Source: Agelas oroides (lineage: Eukaryota > Porifera > Demospongiae > Agelasida > Agelasidae). Taken from it: a stretch of DNA of 64,000 bases. Below, piece by piece: positions 10,787 through 21,189 of the stretch (the first letter of the stretch is position 1; the number at the start of each line of letters is the position of its first letter). The notes below the pieces were generated by a model. The model was given only the letters and a program-made list of their open reading frames with translations. It was not told where the DNA came from and made no database searches. The translations under genes were made by a program, and so were the position numbers. The stretch covers positions 4,919,429-4,983,428 of the forward strand of contig OX422203.1 in the NCBI GenBank assembly GCA_949130485.1. Reading direction: 5' to 3'.

Positions 10787-11111
10787 GACTCTGGATGGTT
10801 GGGGACACGCTTGACTGCGGCCAAAGAAGCGAATTTACAGCAGATAAGAGATGGCAAGTTGCACTGCAGCTGCATGAACTAGAAAGAGAGTTGCGCGAAT
10901 AATGGTTGTCAAGTGAGTAGTTAGTACGCATGCGCAGTGGGTAGTACGCATGCGCAGTACCTTAGGTGCGCCGCCTCTGCTGTTAACCTCCTTTAACTTC
11001 ATTAAAGTTCATGATGCTTTTGTGGTGATGTTCACAGATGTTCAGTGGTTACTATATCTGCAAGATCATGCGTTGGTTATTGGATGCTCTTTGACACAAG
11101 CACTGTATGTT

Positions 11112-11262
11112 TAGCCCTGTTTCCAGGCATCCCCTGTTTTTGTTTTGTTTTGTTTTTCTTTTGGGGGGGGGGTCGGCGGTTTGCATTCACACTTTGGCTT
11201 CCACGTATTGTACCGAACACAAACCAAAGGACAAAAACGGGGGAGGCCTGGGAATGAGGCTA
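11112..11262. mobile_element. Short Mutator-like MITE, 9-bp target duplication
   Basis: A 151-bp element with imperfect ends, TAGCCCTGTTTCCAGGC on the left and GCCTGGGAATGAGGCTA on the right. It is flanked by the exact 9-bp repeat CTGTATGTT at 11103-11111 and 11263-11271. Confidence 0.75.
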
Positions 11263-11465
11263 CTGTATGTTATGAGACAAGAAATAGATAGTATAGTCAA
11301 AGCAGGTAAAGTGGTAGTAAACCTACAACTGGGCACATAAGTACACTAAAACTGAAACCGAGCTAGCAACTGGTCATAGAAGGTAAGACTTGTTATATAC
11401 CTCATTAGTATAATAACCCTGCCAGGAAGACTTGTACAATACAATATACATTACACAACAGTATC

Positions 11466-11957
11466 TCATTGTGCTTGGGCTGGGTCAAGTCCGCACTGTT
11501 TCATCCGTACAGCAATGTCAAATAAGTAGTCATAGCACTCACACCTGGAGGGCAACATGGGGAGATTGCTTAGGTGGCCAACCATTGTGTGAGGTGAGGA
11601 AGAGAGAAGATAAGGGTACTACTCACATGACTTTTGTACTTTGCCAGGTGTCTCCCCACACATACACACCATGTCTCCTCACAAGGACTGCACAAGTGTC
11701 CGGGTAGTCCTTTAGAGCTTGAACCAGGCTATCCTGTGAGTGTATGTGTGTGTGTGTATGGGTGTAGGTATGTGTGTGTGTCAGTCTTGTTCTTGGGCCT
11801 CCACCATTCTATTTTTTAGTCCATGCCAGTTCACAATAATTATCACTCTTTTACTTTGGTATTCTTGTGAATGCTAACAGAAGAGGAAAAAGGAGGAGGC
11901 CTGTTTATGTGTCATACATACATACACACACACAATACATATGTGTGTGTGTTCTCT

Positions 11958-11994
<37 letters not shown>

Positions 11995-12819
11995 GAAAGT
12001 CTTCCTAACAAGGAGGGTGGCAGGGAACGTGTCCATTGCACCATGAGTCAGTGAAAATGAGATACTTGATTTTATTTACTTATTCCTTTTGGGGGGTCTT
12101 GCATGTGTGTGATATTGCTGAATAATGTAATGTTAAGCTCGTTACTATGGGAGTATCACAGTAGTAACTACATATTCGACTGTTCCACCATTTCCAGTTC
12201 ACAGTTTTCTTTTTGCTGGTCATCAGGGGAGTTCCCAGTCTGATCTTTGCACAAACACAGGTTTCGGCTCCTTTAAACCCCCCGACCTGTGGATAGCTAC
12301 AGAAAGGGCGGAGCCACTCCCGTATGTACATGGAGCCCAGCTAAGTCTGGTAGATGGGACACGCTGCATGTGGGCTTGGAGCATGTAGGCTCACTACATG
12401 CGATCTTACACATGCTTTGAGTCATCGGTCTTATGGTAGCTAGATGACTATAGACTGTCACAGCTATTTGAACTTTAGCTTGAATCTCTGAGAATCAAAT
12501 GAGTACTTGAACTATTGTTTTTGTTTACAGACCAGCAAAATGAGAGTAGTAGCAACGCCAGAAGTATACTTCTATGACTTATCTCCCAGGAAGGCAATGG
12601 ATGCAGCTAGATTCTTCTCTTTAGTTGATCTCTCTTCTTTCTCTTCTACATGTGACTGACCTTTTCTCATGATGTCATAGGTAGGCTATGATATGATTGT
12701 TAATTGGTTGGGTGGGATCACTAATTGTTATCTACAAGTTGTGTGACTTATCCAATTTTGGTTAATGTGGACTCAGAGAGAGAGAGAGAGTGTGTGTGTG
12801 TGTGCATGCGTGTATGTGT

Positions 12820-12890
<71 letters not shown>

Positions 12891-13674
12891 CGTGTGTGTG
12901 TGTGTGTTTGAGGGATAAGAGAAATAAAAATGCAAAATAAAGATTAAGGGTCCGGTAGGGTACTCGTCCGTCCTCCCACAGGTGTGTCAGACCTAAAACA
13001 TTCATTTTTACTTGATAGCATCTGAATGTTCCCCTCACATTGGCATATGATCCATTCTCCACATGTGCATTGATGTACAATAGTGAGACTATGCATGTAT
13101 GTAGTCTAATTATAATATTTTCCTCTGTCGGTATATTTATCTACACGCAGTATTAGTTGTTAGTTTGCTTGAATTGCTGGTCATCAGGGGAGTTCCCTTT
13201 CCGATCCTCATAAGACCACGGGTTTCGGTCCCTTTAAACTCCCGACCCGTAGCCCACTACAGAAAGGGCGGGACCACTCCCCGCCTAAAGCTTTCTTAGA
13301 GGAGCCCAGCACTTGGTTACATTTAGAATATCCTGGCATCTTTAGCTATATTAATTTTAGTGTACCTGATGTTGACCGTGATGACACGCAACTTTGTTCC
13401 TTTTCTTTCTCTAGTTCTGTTGAGCAAACTTTGACTAGCTTAGCCTGTGGCAGTTTGGCAGGTTCTTTTAAAACAGCAATTATAGTTTACTGGTCCATAT
13501 ACTGGGGTTTTCTGTCTTTTGGTTACATCACTTCCTCAGTTTGTTGTTAGTAAACACAAGTAGGTTGTTGTTTACTGTGATAAGCGTCTAGACTTATTAC
13601 ACTACCAACTACAACAAAATTACACCCACAACTATAGCTACAGGCTTCTAGTCAGCTGCTTACCTTTGTACAAT

Positions 13675-13743
<69 letters not shown>

Positions 13744-13748
13744 ATGTG

Positions 13749-13820
<72 letters not shown>

Positions 13821-16800
13821 TGTGTGCGTGCGTGCGTGCGTGTGTGTGTGTAGACTAAAGTGTCATGGCTACATAAACATGCATTATCACCATGTGACTA
13901 TCTGCTTACAAGTAGATCATGCTCTTCTGGAGCATTGTCAATAATGGGTACAACTAGTCGATCATAAAACCTGTGGAAGGAGGGAGTGCAGAGAGTAATT
14001 AAGGAAATAACAATAGACAGTACACAGATATCTACACAACTTTGTTGTCAGCAATAACTATTACATTGAATGGATCTTGATATATCAGAATCCATACACT
14101 GTAAAAGCTAAAAAGTGAGGCATCCACTGAATAATAAGATGTTGCTGTATTAACTCACTTGAGTTTCTTCCCACTCTGCCCTTGTGAAATGCCCTTGATC
14201 ATCTGTTGGTGTGAGATGTAGAACTCCTCACCAGGGTAGAGAAGGGTGGCCATTACTGCTTCCTTCGAGTGACTATGAATCACAGCTCCTGCTCCTGAGG
14301 GAAGAATGGATAGTGGGCTTACCATTATCCAACATACACAATCTACAGATGTGCGCTCCCTCCCTCCCAAAACGTAAGCTGACTCGTCACCAATGTGCTG
14401 ACCAACCTCTCATCTTGTATGCAGCCATAAAGAGTGGAGTACACTGGCTCTTCTTTAGCTTCTTGCTGCAGTACAGTGTGTGTCAAGTGAACGTAACATG
14501 TCAGTGCATCTGGAATAATCAACATCATCACAGATTATTGCAAATGAGGTTTTCGTAAATTGCTAGAGATATTCTGGTGCAAATATTTCTTTATCAGTTT
14601 TCTTATGCACGTAGTCTGCTACATTTAGTTGCTAAGCAAGAGAACCCACTAACCTTGGAGGGGGAGTAACAATGTCATTCCCATCTGAGTCACATACAAA
14701 CATGTCTTCTGGCTATAAATCAAATCAAACATATTATGCTGCCATATGCAGTGATAGTGCGGTTCATACCTCATGAGAAAAACATCTTGTGAATATTGAG
14801 CGCTTTCTTGGTTGTGCTAAGTCTGCAGTCTCAAGTTTGAACAATACGGTTACATCATATAAGCATTGCTTGCTAGCCGATGACATGGTTTACAACATAA
14901 AGATGTAATCCTTGGCTTGTCCAAAGATCAAAACTGCTGACTCACCATAACCAAGAAAGCATTCAATAGTCACCAGACCCTTTTCCTTGTGAGAGGGTGG
15001 GGTCTGGGCACACTGTAAAACACTTTGGTGCCTTCAACCATATTTTGGTCCTCTCAGTTGCTGTTGTGTATGCTGACACTGAATCAAAGCTTAAGTTCAG
15101 TTGCGAAGTTTCTTCCTTTTGTTAAATTAGGATATTCTTGCAGAAGGCCTATAAATTGGCATTTCTGGTGAAGTTTGGTGTTTCTTTGATCCTACACATC
15201 TGCCCTTGGAGGAGTTACTTGGTTGCATGGTAATGGTCAAATGTCAGACATGTCAGACATGTAGCCAAATAGCTAGGCTTTCATTGAAGTTTGTAACGTG
15301 TCATGTACACAACAGGCATGCAACCGAGATGACTAAAATATGGTTAAAGTGTTTTTTACAGTGCATGCATGCATGATGGACTGCCAGTCACTCTAAAAGT
15401 AGGAACAAGAAAATGAGAATGAGAAATGGGAAATGAGAAAATGGCTTGCAAAGGGAAGAAGGCACATCGCATTGCACTTGAGCAAATTACTGACATTTCT
15501 TGCTACTGCAGTCATCATATGTGATGAAAAAGTCCAAGGGATCATCTGAGCCTGGCACCACAAGGGTGTACAAGAGCATTACATCAAGATCTACAAGCTA
15601 TATGTACTTCACCTATGGCAGCTTGTTAGGATTCTTGAAGTTTGTTGAATCTTCATAGTCTGTTGTTTTCAGGTTTCTTCACTTTCTTGCTTTGTTAAGG
15701 ATCAATGATATTTGCCTCATATACAGCACTGATCAGTATGCAGAAGTGAATCATCTATAAAACAAGCTCACAAAACACCTGTTTGCAGCCATACCACGCA
15801 CCAGCTCTGAGCAGTTTGCATGCACTGGAGAAATGTCCAAGCAAGAAAGTGAAGAAACCTCAAAATGGCAGATCAGTAGAAGTGTGCATGCACTGAGTGG
15901 AGGAGAAATGTCCATCTTGAACACAATCGGCCTTTACAATAGAAACAGCGCATGATGAAGGCCGATTGTGTTCAAGATGGAGCCGCTACAAGCCGTGTAC
16001 ATAGGGAGATAAGTGTTTCTGAGGCTACCAACAGGCCTTTTCGTCAAATCAATTTGTTACCCTTTCTGTTTGGGTGTGTAAAAATGATACTGCCATGTCT
16101 GAAAAGTATAGTATTCTAGCAGGATTCTGCACGTTAAATTGACGCTGGAGTCTATTTCAAAGAAAGCTCAGTATTCTTGGCTAGTATAATCTTCTGCATA
16201 TGCGTGAAATGAACATGCGTGGTTTATATACATACCTAATGTATGGTCAGTATTTGTTACTTTACGAATCCACTAAAAACCTGGGATATTTCGTACATGC
16301 GCAAACAGTAAGTACCAGGCTCTCCTCGGGGGGGAAGGCCTGGGGATGAGGCTAATGTGGGGCACACATCCTAACATTTAGTCAAACCTGTATTCTTTCC
16401 TTCTGTACCCCAGATGGGGTCACGTATATATCATCTCTGCATGGATGAGTGAGAGAAATGACAAAGTTTACAGACAATAATAGTACAGGCCTTCATGCAG
16501 TCAAGGAGAGACAAAAGTTGAGTGTTAAACTGACGGGTATATGAATATTCACAAGCAAATAGTCAGACCAATCACTGAGTGTACAAACCTTCATCATGCT
16601 TAAGCAACATTTCAGGCACACTAAACACTCTAAAAGTAGGCAACTGCCTGCCTTCTCTGTGCTTTTAAAGTGGTGCATTCTACTTCTGTGAGGCTATCAA
16701 TGATAGCATGCATGCAGAACACTGATGCCCAATGCAATTGAAATGGTTAGATACTATGTTTCACATGGATGCTTAATTTACCTGGTTACATAACTGAATT

Positions 16801-18756
16801 CTGGTTACACAACTGGACGTCCAGTTGTGTAACTGACTACCCTGACGCAGAAAGAAAATCTGAAATGTGGTTATGTGTTAGCCTCCTCCCCCTGAGGAGA
16901 GGCCTGGTACACACTGTTTGTGCATGCGCATAATATCCCCAGTTTTTAGGGGATTCGTAAAATAACGAATACTTACCGTACATTAGGTACATATACGAAT
17001 CGTGCATGTTCATTTCATGCAAAATAGCAAAGGTGCAACTCTGAAGTGACCGCTTCTCCGGGCAAATCGATGGTGCCGTTTCTGTTTTAAAGGCTGGTCA
17101 TGTTCAAGACGGAGCCGCTATAAGTTGTGTACAAGAGTGTTTCGAAGAAAGCTCTGTATTCTTGGTTAGTATAATCTTCCACTTACGAACAAGATAAGTG
17201 CACAAAGTTTTTCACGGAAAATATAACGGAATATATCGCGCATGCGCAAACAGTGTGTACCAGGCCTCTCCTCAGGGGGGAGGGGCCTTGGGACAAGGCT
17301 AGTTATGTGTAGGACAACTGGAAAATAAAATATTATTATTGATTACATCTTTGTATTGGTTGTACTGTTTACTTTAAAACTTCAGATAATTATAGTATAG
17401 ATCTGAAGATTCCCTTCTATGGCTAATGTGTAAGTGTAGAGGATATGGTTAGCTTATTTCTGGATCACTGGTAATAAATATGTAATGGGATGACCCGTGC
17501 TCACCCCGTTAACCCATTGCACAACTGGATATCCAGTTGTGCAATGGGTTAACAGGGTGAACTACTGTGTGGAACATATACATGCAATCAACGAACCACA
17601 TCTCCCTAAAAAAATAGGCCTAGATGTTATGTAAAGTCACCCACTGCACAAGACGAATTTCAGCCAATACCAAGCCTCATCAGCTGCGCTGGGGTGACTG
17701 GGAGATGGGGACTGCTATCTCATGCACAAAATGCAGTCAGGTGGCTGGTCTTATCCAAAGGTCAGTAGAAGCTCTTCGAAGGCATCGTCTCTTCGTGTAG
17801 CTGGCTTTCATTCAAAGATCGTAGTGATCATTATCATCACGTGTTATCGATGCACAAATGCGAGCGTGTGCACGTACAGAAGAGCTAGAGGTACTGGAAG
17901 TACTAATGGACAAGGCCTGATTTGAGTTAGACAGAAAAATGTTAAAAGCCATGCATGCATAATAAATGTGAGGCAAACAGTGTTTGCATAAAGGCTGCGT
18001 GTGCATAAGTTAAGTACGGTAACTGCATGTGTCAAGTTGTGTTAAACAGAAGGTAAGGCAATGCACTCGTTACCCCTGGACTTTACAGAAGTATGGGAGG
18101 TGCCTGAAGAATACAGCTGGTGTAGAGGGGCGGGGCCGAGAGCTCCTGCATCGATATGCTATTGCGTGTTGCGGGCGAAAATAATTTTAGCGGATTTTAA
18201 TTTCGCGATGCACACAGGATTGCCATCTCTCGCTTGAAGTATTTGAACAAAGCTGAGTTCGCAAACTTACATGAAGTAAAACTGGCAGCGTGCTAGCACC
18301 AAGCTAGCTACAGTACAGGTACAGCTGGTGTAGAGGGGCGGAGCTGAGAGCTCCTGCACCGATATGCAATTGCGTGTTGCGGGCGAAAATAATTTTAATT
18401 TGGTAGTTTCAACCCTGACCACCAAATTGCCAAATTTGGTCATACAGTATTTATTTTTTAGGATATGTATAACTTTGTAGCACCTGCAAGATGCTCCCTG
18501 ATAAACGAACCTGCCTATCACTGACAGAGATCAAACTAGCAAACGAACGCATGAAAGACAGCCTCACAAACTTCCCAAGGCAAGACACCGACAGTGAGGG
18601 GCAAGTGCAACAACTATACACGTGATAAACGTAGTGTCCTCTAATACAACTCCACTAACAGTCATTGCAGCTGCTCACCTACGCTCCGCCAAATTACAAT
18701 CGCGATCACACAATACTTACGATGACATATACACCGCCAATATTTCCAGTAATACA

Positions 18757-18805
<49 letters not shown>

Positions 18806-21189
18806 TGCAAAAAAGTGGTTGTTTTAACAACAGAGTGGTTATCCTGGATGCAGAGTAGCTAGAGAGATGGTGGTTCCCAGTTCATCTCACAGCTACAACA
18901 CACTGACAACCCTTAGAAGGAGTCATCTGCTTGCATTAGGAGCATGGAAGTTCCTTACTACAACTTTGAAGTTCATTTTTAATGACTCCTTCACAGATGT
19001 TCTGAGGATTGTCAGTGTATTATGGTTGTAAGATGAACTGGGCAGCTGCCTCTCAGGTTACCTTAAGCAATTAGTCTTCCATACCCCCCAATAACCACTG
19101 TCTCTCCAGCTTGTATGCAACCATGGTAACCACTCTTTAAAACAACCAACCTGTTTTGGCAGAGTAGATCCGTGACTAATGGAGCACACTCAGTACCCAT
19201 ATAGGGATGCCAATTGCTTGTTGGTAGACAGCTGATCCTATCTGGATGTGTATGTTATCTATCAGGAAATTGAACATCTCGACTAACTGATTCACTGTTT
19301 GGTTATGAGTATTAGCTACAAGTCTGGAAGTCCAGTAAGCATAATCTTTCCCTAAGGCAATGTGGGAGGCATCTCTGGTACTGTATAAATTTCTGTATTC
19401 TTATTATCTATGGTTACAGCCACCAAACGGTACAACGCAAATATATTTGATGACAACCAACAGCTCTATACCACATTTGTACAGATATATGTAGCTACTA
19501 GAGGCCATGACCCTTCTGTGTATGTATGCATGTAGGCGCAAAGGACAAAGTCTTAGCTTAGTCCTGTGCTACATGGGCCAGCAAGCTACTTTCAAGTGAG
19601 GTTAGATCTGCAATATTATTGTTTACATGGTCAGTCCAGTAGTTTAGTAGTATAGTCCATTGTTTTTCCAGTTTCTTGCAGGGCCCACACCACTTGGTTA
19701 GTCCGGTGCACATGTGGTTAGCCCCAGGAAACAACCTAGTCTCGCAAGCCACACCCTTCACAGAGAGGAAGGGTCTAGTCACGCTGCAATGATCGAGTTG
19801 TCGCCACGCCATAAACTTGCTGTGACCAATGTGATCTGCGCTCTTCATAGATTGCATCCATCATGGAGTAGCAATTATGTCACAATGTGTTTAGCGGATG
19901 TCAGCATCTTATTATCTAACGGTGCTGTTTGATAATTGCGTTAGTCGGTGACAACTTATCAGCTGCGTGACCAGACCATTCCTCTCTGTGAAGGGTGTGG
20001 CTTGCAAGACTAGAAACACCCTTGGTTGAATGCCAAATATGACACTTAGAGCACTGTTCTAGACTAGTTAACCACACAATGCTATTACATGCAAGGACTG
20101 CCAAAAGCAATAATCTGGTGTACCACTAGATCTTCAGCTTTTAGCGAAAACACTTGTGTCTCTTCCCTCATAGGTGTGGTTACAAATGGCAGAATCATGG
20201 ATGCAAGATGCCAGTCTCATCTATTTGGTTGTTTTACGCCAAGATAAACCTCTCATAACTGTCTCTTCAGCCTAAAATATTTTTGTGGTACTCTCACCCA
20301 TATTTAACTGAGATTGCTCCACCAGTGCCTGTCAACCAACCCAGAGTAGTGAACCGTCTGTGGGGAGAAAACACACTTGGTCATCAACAACTGACAAACC
20401 ATGAAATACCCTGTTCAGACGTAGTAGGTTGATTATGAATAAGACAACAGAACGTGGACACATAGATTTGTTCTAAGGCACATACTTTCATCTATAGTAA
20501 AATTGGTGACAAGTGCAGGTACAGGCTTTGGTACAAGACTATAGAGTGACTCAGAACGTTAGCTTTGCATCTCCCATTCACTAGTATCTGTAACTCCAGT
20601 AGTAACCACTGGGCCTGCCAAACATTATAGTATGGGAACAAGTTTAACAGTATTACAGATAGTAGAGTGACAGCACTCTACTATCTGTGACAGTATGATG
20701 CACAGCTCTGCATACCGTATAGCGGGAAACTTTCGAGGGAGAAAACTTTCGCGAATTGGTGAAAAATACGATTTCCGCGGAGAAAAGTTCCACGGATTAC
20801 TCGCTTGTGCCGCGCCAAGGACGCCATGCCCCCAAATTTCGCGGAGAAAACTTTCGCAAATAGCCACAAAGGCACGAAATTCACGAAAGTTTTCTCCCTC
20901 AAAAGTTTCCCGCTATACGGTATGCCATGCTCCAAGTATAGTATCAACCTAGCTGACATACCTACCTACATAGTTCTGGGATCAATACTCGGGGGTGCTC
21001 TTCTGGCTGTACGACAGAAAAGATGCTGACATGAAGACATTCTGTGACTATATATGTAGCCTAGGCTTCCCAGGAAGAACACTGAGCTAAACCACAAGAT
21101 CAGTGTTTGTAGTAACTCACATAAGTGTCTTTACCATCTCCACCCTTCTCTCCTCCCTCAGAATATCTTTCCTTCCTCTCAACACTCAT
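11466..21189 (-). CDS. APIP: Methylthioribulose-1-phosphate dehydratase, copy 1 (diverged active site)
   Basis: Ten exons: 21121-21189, 20966-21006, 20298-20357, 16388-16436, 14654-14712, 14407-14465, 14159-14294, 13910-13970, 11627-11733 and 11466-11544 (stop 11466-11468). They total 720 nt or 239 residues, close to human APIP (242). Every junction has GT/AG and phases agree. The family enzyme is a cytosolic, zinc-dependent class II aldolase-fold dehydratase of the methionine salvage pathway. Conserved residues seen are the substrate-site Cys in SQCTPLF, zinc ligands in VIHSHSK and RRHGVYVWG, and the tail [12 protein letters not shown]. At the catalytic Glu (human Glu139, context HQEMIKG) this copy reads HQQMIKG, and the glycine motif reads GTGGAIS instead of GTGGGIS. 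It could be a pseudoenzyme, perhaps keeping an APIP-like binding role, or a young pseudogene with intact splicing. The start was chosen because the 69-nt first exon is conserved in copy 2. Confidence 0.9.
12215..12341. repeat. Structured intronic repeat, copy a
   Basis: 127 bp beginning GCTGGTCATCAGGGGAGTTC and ending GGAGCCCAGC, so its ends can pair (GCTGG with CCAGC). Inside, GGGGAGT can pair with ACTCCC, and ACAGGT with ACCTGT around a loop containing TTCGG and CCTTTAAAC. It is paralogous to 13176-13310. Class unknown; it could be a SINE-like element or a structured RNA. Confidence 0.6.
12776..12907. repeat. (GA)n/(TG)n microsatellite
   Basis: A short GA run passes into a long TG run with CATGCG and CG interruptions. 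Apparent Cys-Val or Thr-His reading frames across it are repeat artefacts. Confidence 0.95.
13176..13310. repeat. Structured intronic repeat, copy b
   Basis: 135 bp with the same outer ends as copy a. The central stem reads ACGGGT with ACCCGT where copy a reads ACAGGT with ACCTGT, a compensatory change that keeps pairing. A shorter, degraded relative begins near 25622 in the matching intron of MTNB copy 2. Confidence 0.6.
13677..13851. repeat. (TG)n followed by (TGCG)n microsatellite
   Basis: About 65 bp of pure TG, then about 110 bp dominated by TGCG. The alternating purine-pyrimidine tract ends 58 bp from exon 8 of MTNB copy 1 (13910-13970). Confidence 0.95.
15011..15363. mobile_element. 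MITE, CACTGTAAAA ends
   Basis: About 353 bp with inverted ends: left CACTGTAAAACACTTTGG and a CAACCATATTTTGGTC block; right GACTAAAATATGGTT and GTGTTTTTTACAGTG. Same terminal type as 18803-19164. It lies in the intron between exons 5 and 4 of MTNB copy 1. No transposase is present. Confidence 0.7.
15912..15980. repeat. Inverted repeat, 23-bp perfect arms
   Basis: The arms at 15912-15934 and 15958-15980 are perfect reverse complements around a 23-base spacer; each includes CTTGAACACAATCGGCCTT or its complement. The right arm joins the Mutator-like fragment that follows. Confidence 0.9.
15958..16354. mobile_element. Partial Mutator-like MITE
   Basis: It shares a TTCAAGATGGAGCCGCTA-type block, an AGAAAGCTC...GTATTCTTGG block and a terminal AGGCCTGGGGATGAGGCTA with the complete element at 16879-17301. 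An equivalent left terminus was not found, so this looks truncated or rearranged. About 150 bp of it (16195-16354) also pairs in inverted orientation with 16879-17030. Confidence 0.6.
16804..16833. repeat. Perfect 30-bp palindrome
   Basis: GTTACACAACTGGAC is followed directly by its exact reverse complement. The core ACAACTGGA...TCCAGTTGT type recurs in the larger palindrome at 17501-17560. Confidence 0.95.
16879..17301. mobile_element. Mutator-like MITE, 9-bp target duplication
   Basis: 423 bp with about 50-bp inverted ends (left TAGCCTCCTCCCCCTGAGG, right CCTTGGGACAAGGCTA; both include the complement of GGTACACACTGTTTG). The exact 9-bp flanks GTTATGTGT lie at 16870-16878 and 17302-17310. 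Non-coding. Confidence 0.85.
17501..17560. repeat. 60-bp palindrome
   Basis: The arms 17501-17530 and 17531-17560 are reverse complements with one mismatch and no spacer, centred on CTGGATATCCAG. It contains TTAACCCATTGCACAACTGG. Related in its core to the palindrome 700 bp upstream. Confidence 0.95.
18111..18395. repeat. Pair of 78-bp direct repeats
   Basis: 18111-18190 and 18318-18395 share ACAGCTGGTGTAGAGGGGCG, GAGAGCTCCTGCA, GCGTGTTGCGGGCGAAAATA and nearby bases, with a few substitutions. The spacer is about 128 bp. Their origin is not recognised. Confidence 0.85.
18757..18802. repeat. (TA)n microsatellite
   Basis: About 45 bp of alternating TA directly abutting the terminus of the MITE that starts at 18803. 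Confidence 0.95.
18803..19164. mobile_element. MITE, CACTGCAAAA ends
   Basis: About 362 bp with long inverted ends of roughly 70 bp: left CACTGCAAAAAAGTGG and AGAGTGGTTATCCTGG; right CCATGGTAACCACTCTTT and a GTTTTGGCAGAG-type end. Internal halves are also inverted (GAACATC-type blocks). No transposase. Inserted at or next to TA repeats. Confidence 0.75.
19165..19736. other. Intron of MTNB copy 1, no element recognised
   Basis: Unique-looking sequence that is paralogous to the flanks of LINE 1 in copy 2. 19480-19560 matches both sides of that insertion (about 30225-30245 and 32552-32590), so it is the LINE-free state. No exon recognised. Confidence 0.5.
19737..20012. mobile_element. Mutator-like MITE, 9-bp target duplication
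   Basis: 276 bp with about 40-bp inverted ends (TAGTCTCGCAAGCCACACCC and its complement ending GGTGTGGCTTGCAAGACTA). Flanks GAAACAACC (19728-19736) and GAAACACCC (20013-20021) form a 9-bp duplication with one difference. The paralogous intron at about 33420-33460 of MTNB copy 2 lacks the element. Confidence 0.85.
20715..20920. mobile_element. Tc1/mariner-like MITE, TA target
   Basis: 206 bp with inverted ends CCGTATAGCGGGAAACTTT and its complement, flanked by TA (20713-20714 and 20921-20922). Between exons 3 and 2 of MTNB copy 1. The matching intron of copy 2 (about 38346) has no insertion. Confidence 0.8.

Larger units (their letters stand above)
4504..11012 (-). mobile_element. DIRS-order retrotransposon with split direct repeats (fossil, looks largely whole)
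   Basis: Read on the minus strand, the order is repeat A1 (10847-11012), leader with minisatellite, gag-like frame, RT-RNase H frame, tyrosine recombinase frame, repeat B1 (about 4973-5173), repeat A2 (4808-4973) and repeat B2 (about 4504-4692). A1 and A2 are about 166 bp and near identical; B1 and B2 are about 190 bp and differ mainly by a short indel. The A1-internal-B1-A2-B2 arrangement is the split-direct-repeat structure known for PAT/Ngaro-type members of the DIRS order, which integrate with a tyrosine recombinase instead of an integrase. I see no methyltransferase domain, which favours an Ngaro-like placement, though PAT-like is possible. The open frames and near-identical repeats suggest a fairly young copy. 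Confidence 0.85.
11500..13900. other. Introns of MTNB copy 1 rich in microsatellites
   Basis: The 2.2-kb intron between exons 9 and 8 holds (TG)n at about 11942-11990, a GA/TG tract at 12776-12907, a TG/TGCG tract at 13677-13851, and two copies of a structured repeat (listed separately). No coding exon was recognised in it. Confidence 0.6.

Noticed and set aside
11050-11340. Overlapping plus frames with Phe/Gly-rich runs
   Set aside because: They cross a small MITE with T- and G-runs; no conserved coding signal.
12215-12341. Hammerhead ribozyme on the minus strand (CTGATGA and CCGAAAC present)
   Set aside because: The GAAAC block precedes CTGATGA; in hammerheads the order is CTGATGA, stem II, GAAA.
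12725-13944. Cys-Val and Thr-His repeat frames
   Set aside because: Translations of TG/CA microsatellites.
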